Assembly (NCBI GenBank): GCA_034669505.1
Contig: JAXDNJ010000059.1
Span: forward strand, 1 to 64,000
Length of the DNA stretch: 64,000 nt
Origin: JAFASC01 sp034669505
Lineage (GTDB): Bacteria > Pseudomonadota > Alphaproteobacteria > Rhizobiales > Beijerinckiaceae
Direction: 5' to 3'
The position numbers and the translations under genes were made by a program. Numbering within the stretch: the first letter of the stretch is position 1; each line of letters opens with the position of its first letter. This document shows positions 25,800 to 34,123 of this stretch, in pieces. The notes beneath the pieces are model-generated. The model saw nothing but the letters and a program-made list of their open reading frames with translations, was not told where the DNA came from and searched no databases.

Positions 25800-26540
25800 A
25801 TGCGGCTCGCTTTGTTTGCTGACATCCACGGCAATCGCGAGGCGCTCGATGCTTGTCTCGAGCACGCGCATCGCCGCGGCGCTGATCGTTTCGGTTTCCT
25901 GGGCGATCTCGTCGGCTACGGCGCCGATCCCGGCTACGTGGTCGATACGGTCGCGGAATATTGCGAGCGCGGCGCCTTTGCCATTCTCGGCAATCACGAT
26001 GCCGCGGTGCTGAGCGAAGAAGCCAACATGAACCCCTATGCGCGCGCAGCGATCGACTGGACGCGCGACGAGCTCGATGATCTGCAGAAGATCTTTCTCG
26101 AGCGCCTGTCGTTCGGCTTCGAAGAGGAGCACGTGCTCTTCGTGCATTCCGAGGCGAGCAAGCCTTCCGACTGGATCTATGTCACCGATGAGGAAAGCGC
26201 CGGGCAGTCCATGCAGGCCACGGAAAAGCCGGTGACGATCTGCGGCCACGTCCATGTCCCGCAGCTTTACAGACGCACGGGCGAGGGAAGGATGCTCGCC
26301 ACCGTCCCGCGCGCCAACGAGCCGATCGTGTTCGAGATCGGTGCCAAATCCCTTGCCGTGCTCGGCTCGGTCGGGCAGCCGCGTGACGACAATCCCAATG
26401 CGGCCTACGCGCTCTATGATGACAGAGACATGAGTCTCACCTATGTGCGTGTCGATTACGACATCGAGCGCGCCGCGCAGAAAATCCACGCGGCCGGGCT
26501 GCCGCGCATGTTGGCGGCCCGGCTTTTCATCGGACGATAG
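25800..26540 (+). CDS. Metallophosphoesterase (calcineurin-like)
   Basis: 246 residues with all dimetal-site motifs of the calcineurin-like family: DIHGNREAL (residues 8-16), FLGDLVGYGADP, ILGNHDAAV, FVHSEAS and GHVHVPQLY. It resembles the YfcE/serine-threonine-phosphatase-like small enzymes. The natural substrate cannot be told. It is tightly linked to xseA (3 bp) and to the DUF2093 gene (5 bp), so the three form one operon. Confidence 0.88.
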   Translation: MRLALFADIHGNREALDACLEHAHRRGADRFGFLGDLVGYGADPGYVVDTVAEYCERGAFAILGNHDAAVLSEEANMNPYARAAIDWTRDELDDLQKIFLERLSFGFEEEHVLFVHSEASKPSDWIYVTDEESAGQSMQATEKPVTICGHVHVPQLYRRTGEGRMLATVPRANEPIVFEIGAKSLAVLGSVGQPRDDNPNAAYALYDDRDMSLTYVRVDYDIERAAQKIHAAGLPRMLAARLFIGR

Positions 26541-26545
26541 AAGAT

Positions 26546-26761
26546 ATGAATACTTACGAACGTCGCCCTTATGACGCCGGAGAGGCGGAGGTCGAATATC
26601 TCGACGGCGACTTCAAGGTGCGCCGCCCCGGCGCCTATGTGCGCTGTGCGGTGACCCGGCAACCCATCCCGCTCGAAGACCTGAAATATTGGAACGTCGA
26701 GCGCCAGGAAGCCTACGCGAACCCCGAAGCGAAGCTCGCAAGACTGGGAATCAAGCTTTAG
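26546..26761 (+). CDS. DUF2093-family small protein
   Basis: A 71-residue acidic soluble protein matching DUF2093 (YDAGEAEVEYLDGDFKVRRPG, VTRQPIPLEDLKYWNVERQE). The family is conserved next to xseA in Hyphomicrobiales and has no known function. Its last 11 bp overlap the convergent lpxK stop region. Confidence 0.85.
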   Translation: MNTYERRPYDAGEAEVEYLDGDFKVRRPGAYVRCAVTRQPIPLEDLKYWNVERQEAYANPEAKLARLGIKL

Positions 26762-27926
26762 CGGACCGCCGGAGTGCTGAGCGAAGTAGCGTTGTGAACG
26801 CGCCCGGATTATCAAAAACGAGTTCAACAGGGAGCGCATCCACATCCCCCCTCACCCTGAGGAGCGCCGACGGGCGCGTTTCAAAGGGTGGCAAAGGGGG
26901 CTTTCTTTGCCCATTATGAGAGACGCCTCTCACGAAGTCGGGTGTTCCCGATTTCGTCTTCCCGACAGGCTGATCTCGGAAGCATCCGAGATCAGACGGC
27001 TCCCCAGGATGATGGTGTGGTATTCGCACCAGATCTTTCTTAGTCGTAACGAGATGAGCTTCATGGCTATGAGCTTCAGCCTCTAATCTCGCAAGTTCAC
27101 GTGTCGTGTAGACGTGATGATCTGCAAACGCATGCCGTGCGCGGAGATCGGCGCCAATTCGTTCGAGTGTCGCAAAGAATTTTTGCGGCCGCCCGATGCC
27201 GGCGAATGCAACAACTGGCTTCCCCGTGAAACGTTCAGCCTCTCCCTGTTTCGGCGTAAGATGCGCCGTGAAAACCGGTTTGCCCGCAACGGCCATGATC
27301 TGCGCCATTTCGGCGCCGCGCTCTCCCGGCCCGACGATCAGAACCGCATCGACGTACCGCATCTGGTTGATGAGCGGCGCTCGCAGCGGTCCGGCGGGCA
27401 CGCAAAGCCCGTTGCCGGTGCCGACCTCGCCATCGATGACCGCAATCGCGAGGTCAGGCTCGATCTGCCGGCTCTGCAAGCCATCGTCGAGGACCAGCAC
27501 GCTCGGATTCACCGCACGGCGCGCGTGCCATGCAGCTTCGACGCGGTCAGCGCCGACAATTACCGGGACGAAACGCGTGAGAAGCAGCGGCTCATCCCCG
27601 ACATCGCGAGCAGTATGCTTTTCCGGATTGACGAAGGTCGGCGCGCGTTGCTTCGCTGCGGCACTCCCATAACCGCGCGATAGGATCGCGGGGTGCTCGC
27701 CGACGCCGATAAGCCAGCGCACGATTGCCTCGACCATTGGCGTCTTGCCGGGCCCTCCAAGCGCAAACGCGCCGATCGTGATCACGGGAATATCGAACGT
27801 CACGCCGCACCGCCGCATGCGGCCCGCAGTCTCGGCGGCGTAAGTGTCGCCGAGCGGCTTAAGCAAACGCGCGGCCAGCGTCGGACGCGGCTCCCACCAA
27901 AAGTCCGGCGCGCGCCAGCCGATCAC
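26751..27926 (-). CDS. lpxK: Tetraacyldisaccharide 4'-kinase LpxK with in-frame repeat insertion
   Basis: LpxK phosphorylates the 4' position of the lipid A disaccharide at the inner membrane. Motifs: N-terminal PDFWWEPRPTLAARLLKPLG, P-loop GAFALGGPGKTPMVEAIVRWL, SRGYGS, DVGDEPLLLTR, VLVLDDGLQSRQI, and TTKKDLVRIP. The protein is 391 residues, about 55 longer than usual. The excess (residues about 304-360, beginning HHHPGEPSD) is encoded by a palindromic repeat; family sequence resumes at DALPVELVFDNPGAF. Without the insert it would be about 335 residues, the normal size. The insert is near the C-terminus, so activity may be kept. It overlaps waaA by 4 bp. Confidence 0.92.
   Translation of the reverse strand: MIGWRAPDFWWEPRPTLAARLLKPLGDTYAAETAGRMRRCGVTFDIPVITIGAFALGGPGKTPMVEAIVRWLIGVGEHPAILSRGYGSAAAKQRAPTFVNPEKHTARDVGDEPLLLTRFVPVIVGADRVEAAWHARRAVNPSVLVLDDGLQSRQIEPDLAIAVIDGEVGTGNGLCVPAGPLRAPLINQMRYVDAVLIVGPGERGAEMAQIMAVAGKPVFTAHLTPKQGEAERFTGKPVVAFAGIGRPQKFFATLERIGADLRARHAFADHHVYTTRELARLEAEAHSHEAHLVTTKKDLVRIPHHHPGEPSDLGCFRDQPVGKTKSGTPDFVRGVSHNGQRKPPLPPFETRPSALLRVRGDVDALPVELVFDNPGAFTTLLRSALRRSAKA
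26850..27016. repeat. Multi-hairpin palindromic repeat inside lpxK
   Basis: A compact element with related inverted ends (CCTCACCCTGAGGAGC at 26850-26865 and GCTCCCCAGGATGATGG at 26999-27015). Inside are four hairpins: CACCCT/AGGGTG around GCGCC/GGCGC (26853-26890); TGAGAG-ACGC-CTCTCA (26917-26932); an 11-bp stem with one G-U and loop TGTT (26932-26957); and a perfect 10-bp stem CTGATCTCGG/CCGAGATCAG (26970-26995). The end sequence resembles, from memory, the abundant intergenic repeats of Bradyrhizobium-like genomes that begin CCTCA-CCTGAGGAGC. No other copy was noticed in this window. It has an open frame on the lpxK strand. Confidence 0.75.
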
Positions 27927-29197
27927 CCGCGCCTCGCAAGATATGGCTCGATCGCCTGCATCACGCGTGCTGTCGCGCCGCTATGCGCCTCGGCGATATG
28001 CGCCGCATTGCGAGCGGCGTGCCGGAGCCGTTGCGGGTCAGAGAGAAGCCATCTGACAGTTTCGCTCAGCGTCTTGCCGTCCTTGACGGCGAACGCGCCC
28101 TGACCCGCATCGAGCGCCGTATAGACTTGGCGGAAGTTGCCGACATGCGGGCCATGCAGAATGGCGCAATTCAGCTTTGCCGCCTCGATCGGGTTTTGCC
28201 CCCCTTTTGCCGCAAGCGAGCGGCCGATCAAAGCCAGCGTCGCGGCGCGATAGATAAAGCCGGTCTCGCCGAGCGTGTCGGCAAGATAGATCTCCGTGTC
28301 ATTGCCGAGGATGGCCCCGCGGGAATGGCGTACCAGCCGCAATCCTCTGCGTGCCAGCATCTCGGCGATGGCGTCTCCGCGCCGCGTATGACGCGGCGCG
28401 AGAATGGTCAGCAGAGTGGGAAATTGCCCGCGCAACGCGAGATGCGCATCCGCGACGATCTCCTCTTCGCCGACATGTGTTGACACCGCCGCCCAAACCG
28501 GCCGCGCACCTATGCGCCCGATGAGGTCGGCCAGCGCTGCCGGATCGGCCGGCGGTGGACTCGCATCGAACTTCAGATTTCCACAGACACGCACGTTGCG
28601 TGTGCCGAGCTCGGCAAAGCGCTCAGCATCTTGTTTGGTCTGGGCGAGGCACAAATCGATCAAGCCAAAAGCTTCTGCCGCTGCTTTCGGCGCCTTGCTC
28701 CAGCGCGCGGAAGATGTCTCCGACAGACGCGCATTCACGGAAATCAGCGGAATCTTGCGCCGCTTTATCGCGTGAAACGTGTTCGGCCAGATTTCCGATT
28801 CCGCAATCAGAACAATTTCGGGCCGCCAATAATCGAGAAAACGCCAGGCATATGCAAAAACATCCAGCGGCGAAAACTGGTGAAAACTGCCGGCCGGCAA
28901 TCGCTCGACGAGCACGCGCGCCGAACCGAGCGAGCCGCTTGTCACCACGATGTGAAAACCTCTTGCAATGAACTCTTCCATACAGGGCAGGAGCGAAAGG
29001 CATTCGCCAATGCTTGCACCGTGCATCCACGCCAGTTTTCCAGGGGGACGCGGCTTGGTCGCCATGCCGAGCCGTTCCTGGAGGCGGGCCGGATCTTCTT
29101 TGCCGCGCAGAAGGCGGGTTCGCAGAAACAGCGGAAGGAGCGGCCGGCAAGCCGACGTGAGGGCTGAATAGGCGAGAAGCGCGAGCGAGCGCTTCAT
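27923..29197 (-). CDS. waaA: 3-deoxy-D-manno-octulosonic acid (Kdo) transferase
   Basis: 424 residues. WaaA adds Kdo to lipid IVA on the cytoplasmic face of the inner membrane. An N-terminal hydrophobic anchor (LLPLFLRTRLL) is followed by the family landmark KLAWMHGASIGECLSLLP with the catalytic glutamate, then FAYAWRFLDYWRPEIVLIAESEIWPN, and the Kdo-binding GGQNPIEAAKLNCAILHGPHVGNF. Its stop overlaps the lpxK start and its start touches the DUF4170 stop, so IMPase-DUF4170-waaA-lpxK is one coupled operon. Confidence 0.95.
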   Translation of the reverse strand: MKRSLALLAYSALTSACRPLLPLFLRTRLLRGKEDPARLQERLGMATKPRPPGKLAWMHGASIGECLSLLPCMEEFIARGFHIVVTSGSLGSARVLVERLPAGSFHQFSPLDVFAYAWRFLDYWRPEIVLIAESEIWPNTFHAIKRRKIPLISVNARLSETSSARWSKAPKAAAEAFGLIDLCLAQTKQDAERFAELGTRNVRVCGNLKFDASPPPADPAALADLIGRIGARPVWAAVSTHVGEEEIVADAHLALRGQFPTLLTILAPRHTRRGDAIAEMLARRGLRLVRHSRGAILGNDTEIYLADTLGETGFIYRAATLALIGRSLAAKGGQNPIEAAKLNCAILHGPHVGNFRQVYTALDAGQGAFAVKDGKTLSETVRWLLSDPQRLRHAARNAAHIAEAHSGATARVMQAIEPYLARRG

Positions 29198-29433
29198 CAG
29201 CTTTCAGGTTCGAGCAACCGGTGCAGATGAACGACGAAGTAGCGCATCTGCGCGTTATCGACGGTCGCTTGCGCTTTCGCCTTCCACGCGGCCTTCGCTT
29301 CGCCGAAGCTCGGGTAGATGCCGACGACATCGAGTTTCGAGAGATCGTTGAAATGCACGCCCTTGATGTCGTCGAGCTCGCCGCCGAAGACGAGATGCAG
29401 AAGCTGCGGCGACTGAGTTTCAGTGACGCTCAT
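29197..29433 (-). CDS. DUF4170-family small protein
   Basis: A 78-residue soluble protein of family DUF4170 (LHLVFGGELDDIKGVHFNDL, VGIYPSFGEAKAAWKAKAQATVDNA). It is conserved immediately upstream of waaA in Hyphomicrobiales and has no established function; the tight operon with LPS genes suggests a link to lipid A core assembly. It overlaps both neighbours by one to four bases. Confidence 0.85.
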   Translation of the reverse strand: MSVTETQSPQLLHLVFGGELDDIKGVHFNDLSKLDVVGIYPSFGEAKAAWKAKAQATVDNAQMRYFVVHLHRLLEPES

Positions 29434-30269
29434 TGCCGGTCCTCACGCAACATAGGCAGGCCTTTGGCGCGGCGCGCTGCCTGGATGAGTTCAGCATGAA
29501 AGACGGCCGGGCCCGCGACAAGGGCGGGATGGCGTGGCGTTTCGCCATTGTATCGCGGCTGATTGCCGTCGAGATCGGTCAGAAGGCCGCCGGCTTCGTT
29601 CAGGATGAGATCAGCGGCGGCGATATCCCAGTCGTAGCACTTGTCGCCGACAAGCCCGGCATCGATGCGTCCGGCGGCAATGCGCACCAAGCGCATGGCA
29701 AGCGACGCCATTTTGGGGAAGGGCACGATGTCGGCGCCGGTGTTGCGGACGCTCGAGACGAAGCCCTGCGGGCCCGAAAGTGTTGCTCCCTCGAGTGACG
29801 TCTGCCTCGAGACGCCGGTCCGCTCGCCATTGAGCCGCGCCCCACGGCCGCGGGCGGCCGTATATGTTTCCTCGAGCGCCGGCGCGTGGACGACACCCGC
29901 GATCGGGCGCCCCAAATGGGCCAAGCCGATCGAGATCGCCCAATGCGGATCGCCGTTGGAGAAGCCGCGCGTGCCGTCGATCGGGTCGACGATGAGGACA
30001 AGTGGCTGTGCGAGCCGGGCAGGGGAATCGGCAATCTCTTCGGAAAGCCAGGCGGCATCCGGCACGACCTTGCGCAGACGCTTTTCCAAGAAATGATCGA
30101 CGAGAAGGTCGGCTTCGGTGACCGGCGAGCCGCCGGCCTTGTGCTTGACATTGGCGTGCGTGCGCTCGCCATGGCGGAAAAACCGCAGCGCAATCTCGCC
30201 GGCCTCGCGCGCAGCCTCGGTCAGCGGATCAAGCAGCGCCCCCGCGTCGATTTCAGTCTGCAGGACCAT
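29430..30269 (-). CDS. Inositol-monophosphatase-family phosphatase
   Basis: 279 residues with the Mg-dependent FIG-superfamily motifs: VTEADLLVDHFLEKRL, SEEI, VDPIDGTRGFSNGDPHW and YDWDIAAADLILNEAGG. It resembles CysQ-type enzymes annotated as 3'(2'),5'-bisphosphate nucleotidases, but it is the first gene of the waaA-lpxK operon, so it may dephosphorylate a sugar or nucleotide by-product there (inference). It is distinct from the CysQ at 2851. Confidence 0.82.
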   Translation of the reverse strand: MVLQTEIDAGALLDPLTEAAREAGEIALRFFRHGERTHANVKHKAGGSPVTEADLLVDHFLEKRLRKVVPDAAWLSEEIADSPARLAQPLVLIVDPIDGTRGFSNGDPHWAISIGLAHLGRPIAGVVHAPALEETYTAARGRGARLNGERTGVSRQTSLEGATLSGPQGFVSSVRNTGADIVPFPKMASLAMRLVRIAAGRIDAGLVGDKCYDWDIAAADLILNEAGGLLTDLDGNQPRYNGETPRHPALVAGPAVFHAELIQAARRAKGLPMLREDRQ

Positions 30270-30523
30270 TGCGCTCCGGTTTGCAGGCGAGACGTAGAGA
30301 AGACGCTTTGCCCATGCAAGCGACTTGCCTCACGGAAAACCCGGTGCCGAACGGAATCGTTCAAATTGCGAGTATTGCGCAAAACCGGCGTTACGCATGG
30401 CCGCGAAAAAGCAGCTCAAATCACTGATTTTACGGCCTATTCACCAGACGGATTAGGCATTTGCGACTCCGCTCGGCGGGTAAGTTTCCTGCATCCGAAA
30501 CACGCTCACTCGCGAGACGCTCA

Positions 30524-31057
30524 ATGCCGCTTCAAAGCCCGCCTGCCGCCGCAATATCCGCCCGCGACGCCCGGCTGACGCGCCGCGACGCGCGCGCCGA
30601 CGATTTGATCCGGGAGATCGCCTTCGGTGGCCATTCGGTGGTCATTGCCCGACGCGTCGCGGGCATTGCCATGCGGGTGCGGGTGCCGCTTACGTCGTAT
30701 CGCGGTGTCGCGCTTTCGGTTGCGGCCGACGGCTCGGGTGAAGCCCTTCATAAAATCGAGCTGCTCCACGCCGATCCCGATCTGTCGGTGCCGCTCTGCG
30801 AGGCCAGCGATGCGAGCGAGATCGCGGCGGAGTGGAGTGCCTGGGCCCAATCGCTGTCGCTGCCGCGCCTTCTCGAGCGGGCGGAGGGGCAGCTCGAAGC
30901 AGTTGATTGCGCGGCGTCGACATCGTCAGCGCCGCGCCGGAGGGGATCTGCGGTGGCCAAGCGCCGCACGCGCTTCGCACGCCGGCGCAGGATGGGGGCA
31001 CTAGAGCGGCTCGCAGTCATCCATAGCGATGAGCGCGAGATCGTCTGCTACGAGTAG
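30524..31057 (+). CDS. DUF6101-family protein
   Basis: A 177-residue basic protein matching, from memory, the DUF6101 family of Hyphomicrobiales: SYRGVALSVAADGSGE, LLHADPDLSVPLCEA, EWSAWAQSLSLPRLLE, and the conserved arginine-rich tail KRRTRFARRRR followed by HSDEREIVCYE. The function is unknown. The ATG at 30524 is chosen as the start of family similarity. The 254 bp upstream hold no gene that I can support. Confidence 0.7.
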   Translation: MPLQSPPAAAISARDARLTRRDARADDLIREIAFGGHSVVIARRVAGIAMRVRVPLTSYRGVALSVAADGSGEALHKIELLHADPDLSVPLCEASDASEIAAEWSAWAQSLSLPRLLERAEGQLEAVDCAASTSSAPRRRGSAVAKRRTRFARRRRMGALERLAVIHSDEREIVCYE

Positions 31058-31067
31058 ATGAGCCGCG

Positions 31068-31244
31068 CTACCTGAATAAGGCTTCGCCTGCCATCAGCCC
31101 GAGCACGAGCAGGACGAGGAAAACGATGACGAAGATGAAGAACAGGATTTTGGCGATTCCGGCCGACGCTTCCGAGATCCCGGTGAAGCCGAAGGCGGCC
31201 GCAACGATGGAGATGATGAAGAAGAAGAGGGCCCATTTGAGCAT
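31068..31244 (-). CDS. DUF1328-family small membrane protein
   Basis: A 58-residue protein with two transmembrane segments (WALFFFIISIVAAAFGFTGI and ILFFIFVIVFLVLLVLGL) separated by SEASAGIA, exactly the DUF1328/YtjA layout. The ATG at 31244 is preceded by GGAGCGTTCAC. The frame is open further upstream but that part is antisense-type shadow. Function unknown; members are often stress-induced. Confidence 0.88.
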   Translation of the reverse strand: MLKWALFFFIISIVAAAFGFTGISEASAGIAKILFFIFVIVFLVLLVLGLMAGEALFR

Positions 31245-31312
31245 GTGAACGCTCCGAAGCTGCGCCGCGCCGTGCCCTCCGACAATGCAATAGCCGCGGC
31301 TGCGTTCCCGCC

Positions 31313-32281
31313 TCACATCATTTGCGCTATCAGGCCGTCGAGAGCGATACCCGCGAAGAGTAACAAGCCGGCATCGCGGTTGGAGCGAAACAGCATCAAG
31401 GCCCTGCGCTGATCGTCGGGATCGATAGTGCGCACTTGCCAGGCGAGATGCGCGGCAAAGCAGAGCAGTCCGAGCTGCGCGAACAATCCGACTTTCGCGG
31501 TCAACAGGGCGCCCTCGGCAAGCACCACCGCCCCGGCGAAAAGGAGACCGACCGCGACCCGTACACGGGCGCCGAACAGCCGCGCGGTCGAGCGCACGCC
31601 GACGACCGAATCGTCGCGGAGGTCCTGGAGGGCGTAGATCGTGTCGTAGCCCATCGTCCACAGGATCGCCGCCCCATAGATGAGGAAAGCCGGCCAGGCG
31701 AGGCTGCCCATTACCGCGGCCCAGCCCATGAGCCCTCCCCAGGCGAAGGCGAGGCCGAGAACCGCCTGCGGCCACGAGGTGATCCGCTTCATGTAGGGAT
31801 AGATCGCCACGAAAATGAGGGACGCGAGGCCCGTTCCAACCGCAAACCAGTTGAACGAGAGCAGCACGGCGAGGCCGATGAAGCACTCCAGCACCAGGAA
31901 GACCAGCGCCTGGCCCGGTCTGAGTCGCCCCGAGGCGAGCGGCCGGTTTCGGGTCCGCTCCACCTTCGCGTCGATGTCGCGGTCAACAACATCGTTGTAG
32001 GTCGATCCCGCGCCGCGCATAGCGACGGCACCAATAAGCAGCAGGGTCAGATGCAGCAGATTTGGGGCTCTTCCCAGCGAGGACGTCGCCAGCGCGCTCG
32101 ACCACCAGCAGGGCAGCAGGAGGAGCCACCAGCCGACCGGCCGGTCGAGCCGCGCGAGCTGAATGTAGGGCCGCGCGGCCGCCGGAGCGAAGCGCCAGAC
32201 GGGATGATCGCTGCGCGCGTCTGGGAGCGCGTCTGCCTCTGCAGCCTTTCGTGAACCCGCCGCTTTGGCGGGTGGGATCAC
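31313..32281 (-). CDS. ubiA: 4-hydroxybenzoate polyprenyltransferase
   Basis: 322 residues, polytopic. It attaches the prenyl tail to 4-hydroxybenzoate in ubiquinone synthesis. The two aspartate-rich catalytic motifs are intact: NDVVDRDIDAKVERTRNRPL and YALQDLRDDSVVGVRSTA. PYIQLARLDRPVGWWLLLLP marks the first membrane helix. The start is GTG, overlapping by 4 bp the stop of the upstream secreted-protein gene. Confidence 0.94.
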   Translation of the reverse strand: MIPPAKAAGSRKAAEADALPDARSDHPVWRFAPAAARPYIQLARLDRPVGWWLLLLPCWWSSALATSSLGRAPNLLHLTLLLIGAVAMRGAGSTYNDVVDRDIDAKVERTRNRPLASGRLRPGQALVFLVLECFIGLAVLLSFNWFAVGTGLASLIFVAIYPYMKRITSWPQAVLGLAFAWGGLMGWAAVMGSLAWPAFLIYGAAILWTMGYDTIYALQDLRDDSVVGVRSTARLFGARVRVAVGLLFAGAVVLAEGALLTAKVGLFAQLGLLCFAAHLAWQVRTIDPDDQRRALMLFRSNRDAGLLLFAGIALDGLIAQMM

Positions 32282-32709
32282 AGCGGTCCGGCGGGGAGCT
32301 TCGTTGGGGCCGCGCCGCCGTTCGCCTGCTGCTCCTGGGCTTTCTTGATTTGGGCGGCGATGTTGCAGGCCTGGGTCGCGGTCTGCGCCGTCTTGGCGTG
32401 TCCCGCGGTCGCATTCTCGACGGCGCTATCGGGAATCGCGCACCAATCCTTGTTCTTGGTCATATAGGCTAGAAGATCGTTTTCCAGGCCCGCGAGCTTA
32501 CGTAAGCGCGGACAGGCGGTGGTCGGGTCGAGCTTACCGCCCGAGGCCTTGGCTGAGTTGTTGAGTTCCTGGATCAACCCCTCGCGCCGCTGCATGATCT
32601 TGCCCATGTCCTCGTTGCAATCGGCGCGAGCAGGGGAGACGAGAGCTGGGAAACCGAGTCCGAGCAGCAGGACGGGAAGTGCGAACCGGATGGGGCTGAG
32701 CGTCTGCAT
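32278..32709 (-). CDS. Small periplasmic protein of unknown function
   Basis: 143 residues with a signal peptide (about 1-29, ending SPARA). The mature protein has four cysteines (ADCNEDMGK, TTACPRLRK, DWCAIPD, QACNIAAQ), suggesting two disulfides, helical predicted character, and a Q/A-rich tail. From memory, similar proteins are found in other Hyphomicrobiales without assigned role. It is translationally coupled to ubiA and divergent from rsmE. Confidence 0.75.
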   Translation of the reverse strand: MQTLSPIRFALPVLLLGLGFPALVSPARADCNEDMGKIMQRREGLIQELNNSAKASGGKLDPTTACPRLRKLAGLENDLLAYMTKNKDWCAIPDSAVENATAGHAKTAQTATQACNIAAQIKKAQEQQANGGAAPTKLPAGPL

Positions 32710-32873
32710 CGGGAACCTTGGGAAACGGGCGCAGTCCTAATCGCCTGATTGGATGGCGGGCGAAAGCGGCAGCTTCATGACGCGGTTTTCGCCTTTAAGC
32801 TCAACACGCTATGAACGGGCCCGCGCGCCGTTGCGTCCAGGGCCCTCTGAGGCGCGCATCTCGGGTGGGTTTC

Positions 32874-33659
32874 GTGCCGCGATACGCTTTCTCCGCACAG
32901 CGCCTTTTCGTCGACGAACCACTCGCCGGCGGATATCGATTTGGATTAAACCAACCACACGCCAATTACCTCCTCTCGGTATTGCGGTTGCGGGACGGGG
33001 CCCAGGTCCTCGTCTTCAACGGCCGCGATGGCGAATGGCTTGCCGAAATCGGGAATGTTTCGAAACGAAAAGCCGATCTCGTCGTCCTGCAGCAGCTGCG
33101 GGTGCAGGAAGCTGGCTCCGACCTCGATTATTGTTTCGCGCCGCTGAAACACGCCCGGCTCGATTATATGGTTCAAAAGGCTGTCGAAATGGGCGCGCGG
33201 CGTCTCGTCCCCGTGCTGACGAAACGCACGCAGGTTGCCCGCGTAAACATATCGCGCATGCGCGCCAACGCGATCGAAGCGGCCGAACAATGCGGGATAT
33301 TAGCCATCCCGGAAATCGCGAGTGAGACAAGCCTCGCAGCCTATCTCGCCCAGCGCTCGCCGGAGCGCCTCATCATCTTCTGCGATGAAGGGGCGGAAGT
33401 CAGCGACCCCATAACGTTGTTGCGTGATGCGGAAACGAAATTAGCGGATAATCCGGCTCTCGCTCTGCTGATCGGGCCGGAAGGCGGTTTCGACGCGGGT
33501 GAGCGAGAAACCCTTCTCGCCTCGCCAAACGTCCTGCCGATTTCACTAGGATCGCGCATCCTGCGCGCCGATACGGCAGCTGTTGCCGGATTGGCACTCG
33601 TGCAGGCCATTCTCGGTGACTGGCGCACCGAGCAGCGGCGAACCACGATGTCGCCATGA
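32874..33659 (+). CDS. rsmE: 16S rRNA (uracil1498-N3)-methyltransferase
   Basis: 261 residues; SPOUT-class methyltransferase. An N-terminal PUA-like part (RYAFSAQRLFVDEPL, HANYLLSVLRLRDGAQVLVFNGRDGEW) leads to the SPOUT core with KAVEMGARRLVPVLTKRTQV, RANAIEAAEQCG, LLIGPEGGFDAGE and the knot segment SLGSRILRADTAAVAGL. I prefer the GTG at 32874 (VPRYAFSAQR) because family members begin MPRYxF; the ATG at 32811 would add 21 unrelated residues. Confidence 0.92.
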   Translation: MPRYAFSAQRLFVDEPLAGGYRFGLNQPHANYLLSVLRLRDGAQVLVFNGRDGEWLAEIGNVSKRKADLVVLQQLRVQEAGSDLDYCFAPLKHARLDYMVQKAVEMGARRLVPVLTKRTQVARVNISRMRANAIEAAEQCGILAIPEIASETSLAAYLAQRSPERLIIFCDEGAEVSDPITLLRDAETKLADNPALALLIGPEGGFDAGERETLLASPNVLPISLGSRILRADTAAVAGLALVQAILGDWRTEQRRTTMSP

Positions 33660-33733
33660 TCCTCGATGCATCATTCCGCGGAATCAGCGGGCTGTCGCAG
33701 GCTCAGAAACGAAAGAACAGGATTGCGCGCGAC

Positions 33734-34117
33734 ATGGCATTCGATTGCCGTCTGACATCGGGTTTTGCTGCGTTTGCTCTGGTTCTCGGCTCGTCAAGTC
33801 TCAGTTTGGCGGAGGGAAATCGAGCCGGCGCCGGCGAACATAAGATCAACCGGTGCTCAATTTACGGGTCTGATTTCGTCGAGATCGAAGGCACGGATGG
33901 ATGCGCGCGCGTTGGTGGGCATATCCGCGTCGAGATGGGACTGGGCAACACCTTGCGGAGCGGCTTTGCTCGGTCGGACACCGGGGAAGGCCCACGCCCT
34001 GCGGGGCTGAGTTCCGACCAAAATGCGGCTGATCCGCCCTTTGAGGTTCGCGGCGACGCGCGCGGTCATCTGCGCGTGCGCGAATTGCCGGGCTCAAGAG
34101 ATCTCTTCGCGCGCTGA
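33734..34117 (+). CDS. Short secreted protein with a porin-like N-terminal signature
   Basis: A 127-residue product with a signal peptide (about 1-27, SGFAAFALVLGSSSLSLAEG). Residues about 36-64 (INRCSIYGSDFVEIEGTDGC then ARVGGHIRVEMG) match the opening of Rhizobiales-type porins, where the pattern CSLYGxGFxxIPGTDTCxKIGGYVR precedes the beta-barrel. The barrel itself, 300 or more residues, is absent; the remaining part is charged and low in complexity. It may be a decayed porin or a small protein using this cysteine-loop module. Starts upstream (33656) are possible but lack a good site. Confidence 0.6.
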   Translation: MAFDCRLTSGFAAFALVLGSSSLSLAEGNRAGAGEHKINRCSIYGSDFVEIEGTDGCARVGGHIRVEMGLGNTLRSGFARSDTGEGPRPAGLSSDQNAADPPFEVRGDARGHLRVRELPGSRDLFAR

Positions 34118-34123
34118 GCCGAA

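Noticed and set aside
24144..26489. 781-codon antisense frame over xseA and the phosphoesterase
   Set aside because: The composition is typical of an antisense shadow and it covers two well-supported genes; no motif was recognised.
26689..26919. Plus-strand frame overlapping DUF2093 and the repeat
   Set aside because: It starts inside DUF2093 in another frame and ends in the repeat; no ribosome site or domain.
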